From Vagococcus_D sp963518325 (GTDB lineage Bacteria; Bacillota; Bacilli; Lactobacillales; Vagococcaceae), in NCBI RefSeq assembly GCF_963518325.1, contig NZ_CAUQJB010000020.1, forward strand, positions 24,322 to 88,321: a DNA stretch of 64,000 bases, given 5' to 3'. Each line of letters starts with the position of its first letter. Positions within the stretch are counted from its first letter, which is position 1. Positions 45,826 to 55,753 of this stretch are shown here, one piece after another. A program made the position numbers and the translations under genes. The notes beneath the pieces are model-generated. The model was not told where the DNA came from and did not search any database. It was given only the letters and a program-made list of their open reading frames with translations.

Positions 45826-46791
45826 AAAATTCTTCTATTCCATTACCATGATAAAAGTAATCGTTACCATCAGTCCAATAATTTCGTTGATATATCTTAC
45901 TATCTGGACTGGCCCACTTCCCGACCACTTTTTATTTTGATTGCTTCTGGTGCCTCCCCTTCAATCCAATCATCCTGAATTTCTTTAAGTCCCTGTTTAT
46001 AGTAATTTAGATTAGGTCCCAATTATGAGCTTCCCCCATATTTTTTTTCAGCAGTGACAATTGCCGTCGATCCGTGTGTGGCCATGACCGTCGTTACTCC
46101 TACCGCAACAGGTGCAACTGTTAAGTAGGCTCCTCCTGCGAATGAAATTGTACTAATCGAAAGGAGCCCACCGGATTCAATTACCAGTGCTGACGTCACC
46201 AGATCTGTTGCACCTGTAATGAAGCTTAAAGCATCCCCCGTATACTGCCCATAGACAAAGTATCTGGTTTTCCCTCGAGGATCTTAAATATAACTTTCAT
46301 AATCCATCCCAAATAAATAATCAGGAACGGCATAAGCGCCTTGGTTTAAGCCCCACTCTTTGGCCACCCCAGATATAAAATCTTTAATATTAGTAACAAC
46401 TCCCAGAGTTAGTAAACCGTTTATTAAAAATAAGTGGAGATACAAATCCGTCAGTTCTTGATTCGGTTGCCCATTTAGATTAACAAAGGTATTAAATCCT
46501 AGTTGAACCAATTCTATGTCATTATCTATCCGAGTTATTTCGTTAATAAGTAGCTTATAGTGAGTATAACTAGATCCAGACACTTTGACATAGCAAGTGC
46601 CTTTTTGGAAAACCATTGTTGATTTATGATTAGTAAACTCTCACGAACGATTCGTGACTTTTTTATACTGCAAATCAAATATCTCTAGTTTAATTGACGA
46701 GGTATTAACAAAATAAAGTTGGCTTAAGTGAGTCAGTTTAATTATATCAAAGTGACTATCATTATCATCCGTTAGTCCTTCCTCTATCCAG
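45826..46791 (-). pseudogene. Orphan toxin cassette D
   Basis: Starts in a partial PPC-like beta-sandwich ('HFDIIKLTHLSQLYFVNTSSI'), continues through the shared pre-toxin module ('FNTFVNLNGQPNQELTDLYL', 'VPDYLFGMDYESYI') and ends in a short tail ('NYWTDGNDYFYHGNGIEEFF'). A TGA near 46637, a TAA at ~46284 and frameshifts near 46020 and 45920 disable it. It has no signal peptide or start. The tail is of unknown type. Confidence 0.7.
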
Positions 46792-46878
46792 GAGTGATAT
46801 GAATAGCATTAGGTGTTTTATTCAATTTTATTAGATATAAAATTCCTACAAACCCTCGGATCCCATATTAGAAACTAT

Positions 46879-47337
46879 TTAGTATAAGGATTCCGCTAAA
46901 GGAAAGCTCTCTAAAAAATATTTGATAGGCTGTTCTTCTTTTGAAATAATAAAAACTGCCTTGGAGTCCCAAGCAACTATTTCTAAAGTGCTAAGAGGAT
47001 TTTGAGTAACACATTCGTCATTTTTAGAAAAATCTATGTTGTTTGATTTTGGTAATTCATATTTCAAAATACTATCCAGAGATACTGTAGTTTCAAATGC
47101 ACAAAAGACGCCCCAAATAAATTGAATTTTCTCCTTTTTTAGTAACCGAGATAGCTGATCGCCAGAAATCCATAAATAATTATGACGATTTTTTTCTAAT
47201 TGCTCATTAGGATAATAATTACATTCATAATTAGCTAATAACCAATTGTACTTGAGTTCTATCCCATTCAAAGCCTTTAATATTTCATACATATCAGTGT
47301 AGATAATATCTGCTTTTTCCAATATAGCACCATACAT
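46879..47337 (-). CDS. Putative immunity protein for cassette C
   Basis: 152 residues, ATG with AGGAAAAA upstream, 8 bp after the stop of toxin cassette C. 'LKALNGIELKYNWLLANYEC' and 'NYLWISGDQLSRLLKKEKIQFIWGVFCAF' are notable. Soluble, acidic. Tight coupling to the toxin tail supports an immunity function. Family not recognised. Confidence 0.65.
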   Translation of the reverse strand: MYGAILEKADIIYTDMYEILKALNGIELKYNWLLANYECNYYPNEQLEKNRHNYLWISGDQLSRLLKKEKIQFIWGVFCAFETTVSLDSILKYELPKSNNIDFSKNDECVTQNPLSTLEIVAWDSKAVFIISKEEQPIKYFLESFPLAESLY

Positions 47338-47345
47338 TTTTTTTC

Positions 47346-48119
47346 CTACTTTCTTTGAGGTATATCATCAATCCATTCCCAAAAATGTTCATGTGGAAAT
47401 TCATGACTACCAGGCTTTTCACCATGTTTAAAATCAATATCTTTTATAACTCGACCGTTCTCATCAAAAAACCGTCTTTGATAAAGCTCACCATCTACAT
47501 ACAAATCATTACTAGAATTTGGTTCAGACTTGGTTGAAAGATCACCACTTCTACCATTTATGTCTTTATGCTTATTTAGTTTTTCTTTTTGTGTTTTCCA
47601 ATTAATTTTTTGATGTATCTGGGGATCCCAATTATGTCCTTCTCCCATATTTTTTGCTGCAGAGACAATCGCCGTCGACCCATGTGTGGCCATGACCGTT
47701 GTTACTCCTACCGCAACAGGAGCAACCGTTAAGGAGGCTCCTCCTGTGAATGGAACTGCACCAATCGAAAAGAGCCCACCGGATACAATTACCAGTGCTG
47801 ACGTCACCAGCTCTGTTGCACCTGTAATGATGCTTAAAGCATCCCCAGTGTATTGACCATAAACAAATGATTTTGTTTTCCCCCGAGGATCTTGAATATA
47901 ACTTTCATAATCTGTTCCAAATAAATAATCCGGTACAGCATATAACCCTTGATTTAAGCCCCACTCCTTAGCTAACCCAGACATAAAATCTTTTATATTA
48001 GTGGCAACTCCCCGAGTGAGTAAACTGTTTGTTGGAAATAAGTGGCGATAGATATCCGTCAGTTCTTGGTTCGGTTGTCCATTTAAATTGACAAAGGTAT
48101 TAAATCCGAATTGAACCAA
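47346..48119 (-). CDS. Orphan toxin cassette C (pre-toxin plus His-rich nuclease-like tail)
   Basis: 257 codons without interruption but no signal peptide and no ribosome site; the frame continues upstream to ~48170, where it meets an unrelated joint. Pre-toxin: 'GFNTFVNLNGQPNQEL', 'VPDYLFGTDYESYIQDPRGK', a hydrophobic Gly/Val patch, 'GHNWDPQ'. Tail from ~200: 'ELYQRRFFDENGRVIKDIDF', then H-G-x-K-P-G-S-H-E-F-P-H-E-H-F-W. This His-rich 'DID...H..PH.H.W' toxin family recurs in the LXG locus at 59254. Likely silent unless recombined onto the full-length gene. Confidence 0.75.
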   Translation of the reverse strand: MVQFGFNTFVNLNGQPNQELTDIYRHLFPTNSLLTRGVATNIKDFMSGLAKEWGLNQGLYAVPDYLFGTDYESYIQDPRGKTKSFVYGQYTGDALSIITGATELVTSALVIVSGGLFSIGAVPFTGGASLTVAPVAVGVTTVMATHGSTAIVSAAKNMGEGHNWDPQIHQKINWKTQKEKLNKHKDINGRSGDLSTKSEPNSSNDLYVDGELYQRRFFDENGRVIKDIDFKHGEKPGSHEFPHEHFWEWIDDIPQRK

Positions 48120-48229
48120 TTCGATTTCATTATCTGTCCGAGTTATTTCGTTAAGATTGATTGAAAAATCCCCAATGAGAATAATTTCACACTAAAATAG
48201 TTACGGCACTTTTTTGGTTTTATTTACAT

Positions 48230-48619
48230 TTATTCGCCAATATATAGATCAAATCCTATCTCCGCATTAATAGAACTAGCAAAACTCACAACATCCGGAT
48301 ATAGTACGACTTCAGGACCTCCCATTGACGGGGCTTCAATTACAATCGAAAAGAAAGTCTGGGCTTCAAATTTTTTTGAAATAGTATTAATTAAATCTTC
48401 TTTTCCTTCCCAAATCACTAAAAACTTTCTGAATTGATCATCCAAAGAGAGCGTTTCATCTTTACTAGTGCTATATACCCATTCAGTTGTACCATATTCT
48501 GGTAGTGGATAGTCTTCTTTTCTTTTTGCACGTGTTGCTTTCAAACCTAAAATATTATTTATTTCATCGAAATTTAGTTTTTCACTCATAAAACCAAATG
48601 ATATTCTTATTTTTGACAT
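48230..48619 (-). CDS. DUF4279 immunity protein, copy 2 (fused in frame to its toxin)
   Basis: 129 residues from ATG 48619 with AAGGAGAA upstream. 'FDEINNILGLKATRAKRKEDYPLP' and 'TEWVYSTSKDETLSLDDQF' match DUF4279; the C-terminus is identical to copy 1. The upstream toxin frame runs straight into it because the toxin stop (TTCAGAT-TAA in copy logic) is out of frame by one base, so a single open frame from 49297 covers both. Confidence 0.8.
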   Translation of the reverse strand: MSKIRISFGFMSEKLNFDEINNILGLKATRAKRKEDYPLPEYGTTEWVYSTSKDETLSLDDQFRKFLVIWEGKEDLINTISKKFEAQTFFSIVIEAPSMGGPEVVLYPDVVSFASSINAEIGFDLYIGE

Positions 48620-49838
48620 TTTTGTTCTCCTTAATCTGAATAATCCAGTTGAAACTTTTATGCTGGAATCATTAATTTTGATTAAAATAATTTCACTGGT
48701 AGAAGTATCTATATGCATGTTAAACAATGTTCCATTACCTCGCCCAACATACTCCTCTTTTAAGGCTTCAGCACCTTCGTTTCCATTTTTTTTAGCTAGT
48801 TTATTGGCTTCTTTATTATTTTTAACAATTTTGTATGAGTTTCCTGCTCCGGTTCCATTTAAGGTCGGATCCCAATTATGTCCACCACCCATATTGTTCG
48901 CAGCAGAAACAATCTCCGTTGATCCATGCGTGGCCATGACCGTCGTTACTCCTACCGCAACAGGTGCAACTGTTAAGGACGCCCCTCCAGTGAATGGGGA
49001 TGCCCCGATCGAAAAGAGCCCTCCACCAACAAGCACTAGGCCAGAGCTCACTAACTCTGCGGCTCCTGTTATTAGACTTAGGGCATCCCCAGCGTATTGT
49101 CCATAAACAAACGCTTTGGTTTTCCCTCGTGGATCTTGAATATAGCTTTCATAATCTGTTCCAAATAAATAATCCGGTACAACATATAACCCTTGATTTA
49201 AGCCCCACTCCTTAGCTAACCCAGACATAAAATCTTTTATATTAGTGGCAACTCCCCGAGTGAGTAAACTGTTTGTTGGGAACAACTGACGATACAAATC
49301 AGTCTCACGCCTAACGAATGTCCTAAACTCGTGAGTTTCTCGATCACTTGATGTTGATCATTTAAAAGCTCGACTGTCCCACCAATTTGTGAGTGAAAAA
49401 CAATACTTTGATCAGCGTAAATAGTTGATTCTTTTTTGTCAAAAATGTAAAAATCATACAGCTTATAGTCGGGCTCACTTGAATTTAGTGTACCTGATAG
49501 TGTCGAATTGGATAAAATTCGTTGTGATGAAGTTATTGTGTATTTGCGGTTATCAGCTCGCATTACATAACTCCCTGTTGTGGAACTAGATAATGCTCGG
49601 ACTTCTAAATAGTATGTCCCCGGCGACAGGTCTCGAGAGATTTTAAAATCTCTATTCCCATTACTATCATCATTTTTTGTTATCATGTCCCCTTCACTAT
49701 TGTATAGGGTGTCGTAACTATCAAAATCACTGTTAACATAAAGTTCATACCAGTCATAAGTAGCACCTGTTGGTAGTTCAGGTATATCCAACCGATAATA
49801 ATCTTTGTCTCCGCCATAGGCTCCATGACCGAAATCAA
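48620..49838 (-). pseudogene. Orphan toxin cassette B
   Basis: Begins with a PPC-like module ('GGDKDYYRLDIPELPTGATY', 'LSPGTYYLEVRA', a second beta-sandwich to ~49330). It is then joined out of frame, with ~100 residues missing, to the pre-toxin module at 'YRQLFPTNSLL'. The tail ('NKEANKLAKKNGNEGAEALK', 'YVGRGNGTLFNMHIDTSTSE', 'VSTGLFR') resembles toxin ends found in other polymorphic toxins but I cannot name the family. The reading frame continues into the DUF4279 gene. There is no start or signal peptide. Confidence 0.75.
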
Positions 49839-49851
49839 TAACTTCTTACTA

Positions 49852-50202
49852 TCACTTTTCTAGTTTGTTCTTATGGTAATCAGTAAAAAACGCTTGACTA
49901 CTTTCAAAAAATAATTCTAACCCTTCTTCCTCTGTGAGTGAAGCTTTTTGATACATTTTATACCATGATAAACAATCATCTGTGAAATCTATGCCAACAT
50001 TAAGATAAAACCAATTTTCAGTCCACTTGCTAAAATTTCTTTTAAACTCTCTATCAAGTTTTGTTGAAATATTTGCAAGTCCACCGCAACCAATATAGCC
50101 AACTAAAAAAAAGTACAAATTTTTTATACTAATTTCTTCAATGTACATTTTTGGCCTTAGCTTAATATTTGCTATTATTTCTTCAATGTTTTGATATTGC
50201 AT
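49852..50202 (-). CDS. Immunity protein of the 'LRPKMY' family (intact copy)
   Basis: 116 residues from ATG 50202, with AAAGGAGAG seven bases upstream. 'IEEIIANIKLRPKMYIEEIS' and 'IKNLYFFLVGYIGCG' lead; the end is 'EEGLELFFESSQAFFTDYHK'. It directly follows the papain-fold toxin tail, and the toxin frame reads into it without a stop. It is the only uninterrupted member of three copies in this array. Confidence 0.8.
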   Translation of the reverse strand: MQYQNIEEIIANIKLRPKMYIEEISIKNLYFFLVGYIGCGGLANISTKLDREFKRNFSKWTENWFYLNVGIDFTDDCLSWYKMYQKASLTEEEGLELFFESSQAFFTDYHKNKLEK

Positions 50203-52007
50203 AACACTCTCTCCTTTTATTCCACCAATCCCTGCGATGATATCAATTCCTAAATCTAGTTTCCATTCTTTAAAGTTCATTCCATCTAGTGTTAAATTGT
50301 CATAAACTTTATCACCAATTTTTATAGCATCATGGAATCCGTTATTCCCTATCATTTCACCAGCTTTATCAGAATAAATACCGAATTCACTTTTTACCTT
50401 TAATCTTTTATAATCGACACCGTTCTCTTTTAAAAGTTTTTCTAAAGAATCCGCAAATTTATCACATTGCCCGTTCTTTTTATATTTATCGGGAATCGTA
50501 TCTATAAGTTTTTTTATGGATGCACTACTCGGCTTATTTAAACTAGGATCCCAGCCATGCCCATTCATTGCCCATATTGCTCGCAGCAGAAACAATTGCC
50601 GTCGTTCCGTGCTCTGTGGCGATAACTGAAACGCCTGCTACGACTGGCACTAGAACCAAGGAGGCGCCTCCTGAGAAGGGGGCTGAGGCGACACCAAAGA
50701 TGTTTCCACCAATAGCCACCATTCCTCCGCCAACGATTTCGGCAGCGCCTGTAATGAGGCTCACAACATCCCCCGTATACTGCCCATAAACAAAGTATTT
50801 GCTTTTCCCTCGAGGGTCTTGAATATAGTCTTCATAATCCGTTCCAAATAAATAATCCGTCAACGCATATAACCCTTGGTTTAACCCCCACTCTTTCGCT
50901 AGTCCAGACATGAAGTCCTTCATATTAGTGACGACGCCACGACTCAGCAAGCTATTAGTTGGAAAAAGTTGACGATACAAATCGGTGAGCTCGGCATTTG
51001 GTTCTCCATTTAAATTGACAAATGTATTAAAGCCGTATTGAATTAAGTCTATTTTATTATCAGTCCGTAAAGTCTGATTGACCTGTAGCTTGTACTGAGT
51101 GTCTCTTTTTCCGGAGACTTTTAGGTAATAAACACCTTCCGGAAATACTCCTGTGCTTGTGTGGTTAGTCGAGTCCCACGACCGATTCATGACTTTTTTA
51201 TACTGAGAGTCAAATACTTCTAATTTTATTGACGAGGTATTGGCCAAATAAAAATCAAGTTGGCTTAACTGTGTCAGTTGAATCTTATAAAAGTGAAGGC
51301 CACTATCATCGTTTCCGTTGTTTGCTCTATAATCGATTCACTCGTCTCCCCATTTGTGGTGGACGTTTGTTGAGAGGAACTATCTGTGGATGATTCCGCC
51401 TCTAGTTCGTTCTCTTCTTTGTAGAAGACGTTGTTTTCATCATACATATTCTGACTTGATCCTAACGACAACAAAGAAATATCCACAGCTGACATCAGTC
51501 GTTCTTTTTCTTCACTCGTCATGCTTGGATTCGAAAAATTTTTATTACGTCATCTTTGGTTCTTCCTATAACTTGGTTTTCAATGGACATAAATATGAGC
51601 GGTTGGTTTTGGGTTGAACTTAGTCGGAAACGACCGATACGGTCAATAGCTTCCGATTTTTCGATAAAATAATCCTCTCTTTCTTGATTGTAATAAATAA
51701 AGGCAACTAATTGTTGATTCACCATCACTGGGTAATAGGCCTCTTCTTTTAGCTCCACCTCTGTGTATCGAAAAAATTTAACTGGTTGCTACACGGTATA
51801 ATTTTTTATATCAAACTCTTCTAATAAACGCGGAATTTCTTCTTGTAGGCCAACATCAGGATTTGTTGTGAACGTATACCATGGAAGAACCACTTCAGGG
51901 GTAACATTCTCCACCAGGCTCTCCACAGCGTATACCGTTGTCGGTAAATAGTTTCCTAACATAAGGCGAATCAGTAATACTTATATCCCCTTTACTACTT
52001 TGTTCAT
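50203..52007 (-). pseudogene. Head of the toxin array: secreted polymorphic toxin with papain-fold tail
   Basis: ATG at 52007 with GGAGAG upstream. The signal peptide region is cut by TAA after eight codons; another stop (TAG) follows 'EEFDIKNYTV'. The N-terminal domain ('EEAYYPVMVNQQLVAFIYYN') matches the left-edge protein. A Ser/Thr/Glu linker (51400), a PPC-like domain ('LTQLSQLDFYLANTSSIKLE', 'FPEGVYYLKVSG'), the pre-toxin module and, after a one-base shift near 50555, 'GHGWDPSLNKP' and a papain fold toxin 2 tail follow, with Cys ('NGQCDKFAD'), His ('GFHDAI') and 'KVYDNL' present. It shows the full domain order from which the downstream cassettes derive. Confidence 0.8.
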
Positions 52008-52117
52008 CTTAACTTCTCTCCATTCTTTTTTTTCTTCTAAAAAAACAATACCATCATAATAAACGTATAATATATATACTGATTGATGACAATATCTTCC
52101 TTTTTTACATATACCTT

Positions 52118-52255
52118 ATAATTTATTTTACACACTCAAACGATTTAAAAACAGGCATTTCGGTTACATTATTGTTGCAACTTTAGGAGCCAAGCGTGAC
52201 TATATTGCAACCAAACGACCTTGACTTTGATTGACGTTTAAGCTTGAAAGTTATT
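52118..52255 (-). promoter_or_regulatory. Upstream region shared with the left-edge secreted gene
   Basis: Matches 1859-1995 over ~135 bp (TTTTACACACT, GTTGCAACTTTAGG-like, TGCAACCAAACG, CCTTGACTTTGAT). It is in the same position relative to a homologous gene. Confidence 0.55.
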
Positions 52256-52259
52256 TTCT

Positions 52260-52996
52260 ATCCTACCAATACTCATTTTTGCTAGTTATTTACTATTAAT
52301 CTAGATTTGGCTACTCTCTTGAATATTTTTTGCTGAAATGAATCGCTAATTCGGATGTCCTGAGCCATCAATACGGATTTACTAAGTCATTTGAGGATAT
52401 GATACTTTTCTGGGGAGGTGAGCCCTCATTTTAGAAATCGGCAGCGAAAAAAATAATTAAACTAATATGTTACTACATAACCTCCCATTACTTCTCTATG
52501 ACCATTCTAGGAAATAGAAATTGCTGTAAACCACCCAGACGAAGTCCCTCATTAATAATTTCTAAACAAATGGAATACGGGGCTCACTAAATGACTATTA
52601 TATCGACCGATCATTTTTAGAATCTCTATTTGATATTGAAACAAATTTTCTAAGCAAGTACTCTGATAAGTCGAATAGAGACTATTTTAATAACTCAAAT
52701 GTTGTTTTTTTGTTTCCTAAGGAATACTGAATACTGCTGTAGAATCTTTTGGAGGTGGGTATCAACTCGCCGAAAGAACTTAAGTGCCAAATCAAAACAC
52801 CGTCAAATCAAGGGTTTTATTTCCTTGACTTGACGGTATTTAATATAGTTAGCGTGTTGTACCAGTGACAAATAGCGGAGCGAAATAATAGCCAAGACTC
52901 ACTGCTAAAAAACGATAGTAGCCACTTAAGGCGTATTCTACCAAAAATAACTTGTTGCGTATGCCTTTTTCACCTCTTGGTAATTATTAACTAGAT
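52260..52996. other. Gene-free stretch with one terminator-like hairpin
   Basis: No supported gene. Apart from the inverted repeat at 52799-52837, nothing recognisable. Confidence 0.4.
52799..52837. terminator. Terminator-like inverted repeat
   Basis: ACCGTCAAATCAAGG pairs with CCTTGACTTGACGGT with one mismatch, 9-nt loop. No gene ends close by, so what it terminates is unclear. Confidence 0.45.
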
Positions 52997-54140
52997 ACGT
53001 TATTCTATTTTCATTTTAAAAATGGTGGTGTACGCTTTAAGCGTACATTTCTGCAAGAGGTTTTGTTACGTTAAACTACGGAGACTCGCTGATATATCTG
53101 ATTTGTTTAAATGAAACTAATTCATGAAAGGTTGTTTCAACTAATCCCTTTAAACGCGACATTTCATTAAACAACTTATATCGACTCGTTATTTAATCAT
53201 CATGGCAACCATTGACGGACGCGTTATTCTATTTCCATTAAAAAAATGGTCATGTCCGCTTTAAGCGTACATTTCTGCAAGAGATTTTGTTACCTTAAAC
53301 TACTGAGACTCACTGATATATCCGATTTGTTTAAATGAAATTCATTCATGAAAGGTTGTTTCAACTAATCCCTTTTAACGCGACATACCATTAAGTAACT
53401 TATATCGATTCGTTATTTAATCATCATGGCTATTCATTACCCCTAACCTTTATTGCCTCCTTGGCAATTATTGACTAGATACGTTATTCTATTTCCATTA
53501 ATAAAAATGGTGATGTACGCTTTAAGCGTACATTTCTGTATAAGTTTTTGTTACGTTAAACTACGGGAACTCGCTGATATATCTGACTTGTTCAAATGAA
53601 ACTCATTCATGAAAGGTTGTTTCAACTAATCCCTTTAAACGCGACATATCACTAAGCAACTTATATCGGCTCGTTATTTAATCATTATAGCCATTCATTA
53701 CCCGTAACCTTTATTCCTCCCTTGGCAATCATTGACTAGATACGTTATTCTATTTCCATTTTAAAAAATGGTGATGTACGCTTTAAGCGTACATTTCTGC
53801 AAGGGGTTTTGTTACGTTAAACTACTGAGACTCGCTGATATATCTGATTTGTTTAAATGAAACTAATTCATGAAAGGTTGTTTCAACTAATCCCTTTAAA
53901 CGCGACATATCATTAAACAACTTATATCGACTCGTTATTTAATCATCATGGCAACCAATGACGGACTCGTTATTCTATTTCCATTTTTAAAAATGGTGAT
54001 GTACGCTTTAAGCGTACATTTTTGTAAGAGGATTTGTTACCTTAAACTACGGGGACTCGCTGATATATCTGATCTGTTTAAATGAAACTCATTCATGAAA
54101 GGTTGTTTCAACTAATCCCTTTAAACGCGACATATTATTA
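52997..54140. repeat. Five imperfect copies of a ~145-bp structured repeat
   Basis: Copies begin near 52997, 53221, 53481, 53742 and 53968 (spacings 224, 260, 261, 226). Each core runs from CGTTATTCTATTTCCATT to TTTAAACGCGACATA. Inside are a variable-length palindrome CCATT(T/A)nAATGG, a near-perfect palindrome GTACGCTTTAAGCGTAC, and GGTTGTTTCAACTAATCC. Two kinds of spacer occur: a short one ('CATCATGGCAACCA.TGACGGA') and a long one ('CTTGGCAATTATTGACTAGAT'). No copy encodes protein. Possible roles: arrays of structured RNA, protein-binding sites or a miniature mobile element. Confidence 0.85.
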
Positions 54141-54610
54141 ATCCACCTAACTTCTTTTGTTATATTAAATATTCAATGACTGTATTTTTTCAAAACTAAC
54201 CAATACAGAAGGTGTTTTAAGTATTTGAAAAGATCCAAGGTCATAGTTATTATTATTTATACTACAACTAGCAGTTGTCTGTCGAAGTTTTAATTTTCCA
54301 ATATGAAGCTTAACTTTCCAGAAATAGGCTTAATCTTCCATTTCTTTTGCTATCATCATATCTAATCGGTAATACTAAAGAAGTTAAGGCGTTTTTGGTG
54401 GAAAATTATAACAAAAAATGGAAAGTTAACTTTTCCTTGTATGATATGATGGCGGAACCAATTGAAGGAAATAAAATAAGAATAGACAAACTGAGCAATG
54501 TAAGCATTGAGATAACCTTTCTCATATTAACATCCCTTTCTCGAACTCAAAAACACGACAAAAAGTAAGCGCTCCCTTATATGTAAATAATATCATAAAA
54601 AAGCTTGAAA

Positions 54611-55741
54611 TTAAAGTCTTTTTCTTTGTTTCAAAATGAAAAACGTTAGGATTAAAATAATCGTGGAACATAAGGATAGTGTCACAACCCCATTTTCATA
54701 AGTTATACTATCCGCTGGAAGAGGAACAAAATGACCTCCTAAAACTACTTCAGTAAAATTTATGTAAGATGTGGGCAAGTATCCTAAAATAGCTTTATTA
54801 GACAAACTATTCAGAGGTGAGTATTGAGAGATAAATATTAAACTAAGTAGTATGAATGAATTCAAAAAAAAGTTCCCAGAAAATAAAACAACGAATGATG
54901 TAATAGACACAAAACAGATTATCCATAAAAAAATGAGAGAAATAATCTGAATTATAAATGTAATAGCAGGCATGATTGATACTTCTATACTTCTTTCAGT
55001 AAAAACAACAGGGTAATTTATATTACCACTGCCATTCTTTAATGATACGACAATATAAGTAAGTAATAGGGGCAAAAGGACGCTAATTACTGCAAAGCCA
55101 AGACTAATGAAGTACCGTTCAAAAAAAATATGGCTAATTTTTTTTGGAATAAGATTTAGTACCGCAACATTATTATTTCTTTTTTCAAAGGACACAATCG
55201 TCACAACAAGAAGAGAGAGAGCTAATAAAAGATAAGGGCCTGAGATAAAATCTGAAAATATCAGAATAAAATAATTGATGAAAGTTAGGTTTTGCGGTTG
55301 GTTGTTATTCACTTTGGCCATGTTTTGATTAGATAAGTACTCTAGTTCAGCTACTAATTTCTTTTGTTCATGAATCGGAACCCCAAATAATTTTCCAGAC
55401 TCTAAATCTTCCAAATTCTTTTTTTCATAGTTGTATTCAAGTGACAGGGCTGCTATGTCATTTCCTGATTGTAATTCGGCAATCAATGGTTGCAAAATGT
55501 AATTTAATTTTTTTAAATCTGCAACCATTTCTGATGCCTCAGGTGTATCTGTCATATTCTCTATCACTTCACTATTTTTATCAAATGTAGCTTGAAATAA
55601 TTCAACTTCGCTTATAGCTTCTTTACGGTCTAGAAAAGTGGGAATCAACATCACACAAAGAATCGCCAACATAAAAATATAATTAATCTTACTTTTTAAT
55701 AGGTGCTTCATTTCAAATTGAGCTAAAGTCAAACGAATCAC
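54611..55741 (-). CDS. ABC-2 type permease
   Basis: 376 residues: an N-terminal membrane segment (~19-36), a long extracytoplasmic helical loop (~40-155) and five further membrane segments, the ABC-2 layout of bacteriocin or antibiotic exporters and of sodium/peptide efflux systems. It follows the ATPase gene by 12 bp. The substrate is unknown; self-protection or export of a peptide is a guess based on architecture. Confidence 0.85.
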   Translation of the reverse strand: MIRLTLAQFEMKHLLKSKINYIFMLAILCVMLIPTFLDRKEAISEVELFQATFDKNSEVIENMTDTPEASEMVADLKKLNYILQPLIAELQSGNDIAALSLEYNYEKKNLEDLESGKLFGVPIHEQKKLVAELEYLSNQNMAKVNNNQPQNLTFINYFILIFSDFISGPYLLLALSLLVVTIVSFEKRNNNVAVLNLIPKKISHIFFERYFISLGFAVISVLLPLLLTYIVVSLKNGSGNINYPVVFTERSIEVSIMPAITFIIQIISLIFLWIICFVSITSFVVLFSGNFFLNSFILLSLIFISQYSPLNSLSNKAILGYLPTSYINFTEVVLGGHFVPLPADSITYENGVVTLSLCSTIILILTFFILKQRKRL

Positions 55742-55753
55742 TCCTCTCCTCTT

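Noticed and set aside
52997..54140. CRISPR array
   Set aside because: Repeats are ~145 bp with near-identical spacers of two kinds, no short repeats with unique spacers, and no cas genes.
54347..54568. Plus-strand ORF of 73 codons
   Set aside because: No ribosome site, and the start lies inside the phased repeat region. A middle part ('KAFLVENYNKKWKVNFSLYD') looks coding, so it may be a scrap of a lost gene, but not a supported one.
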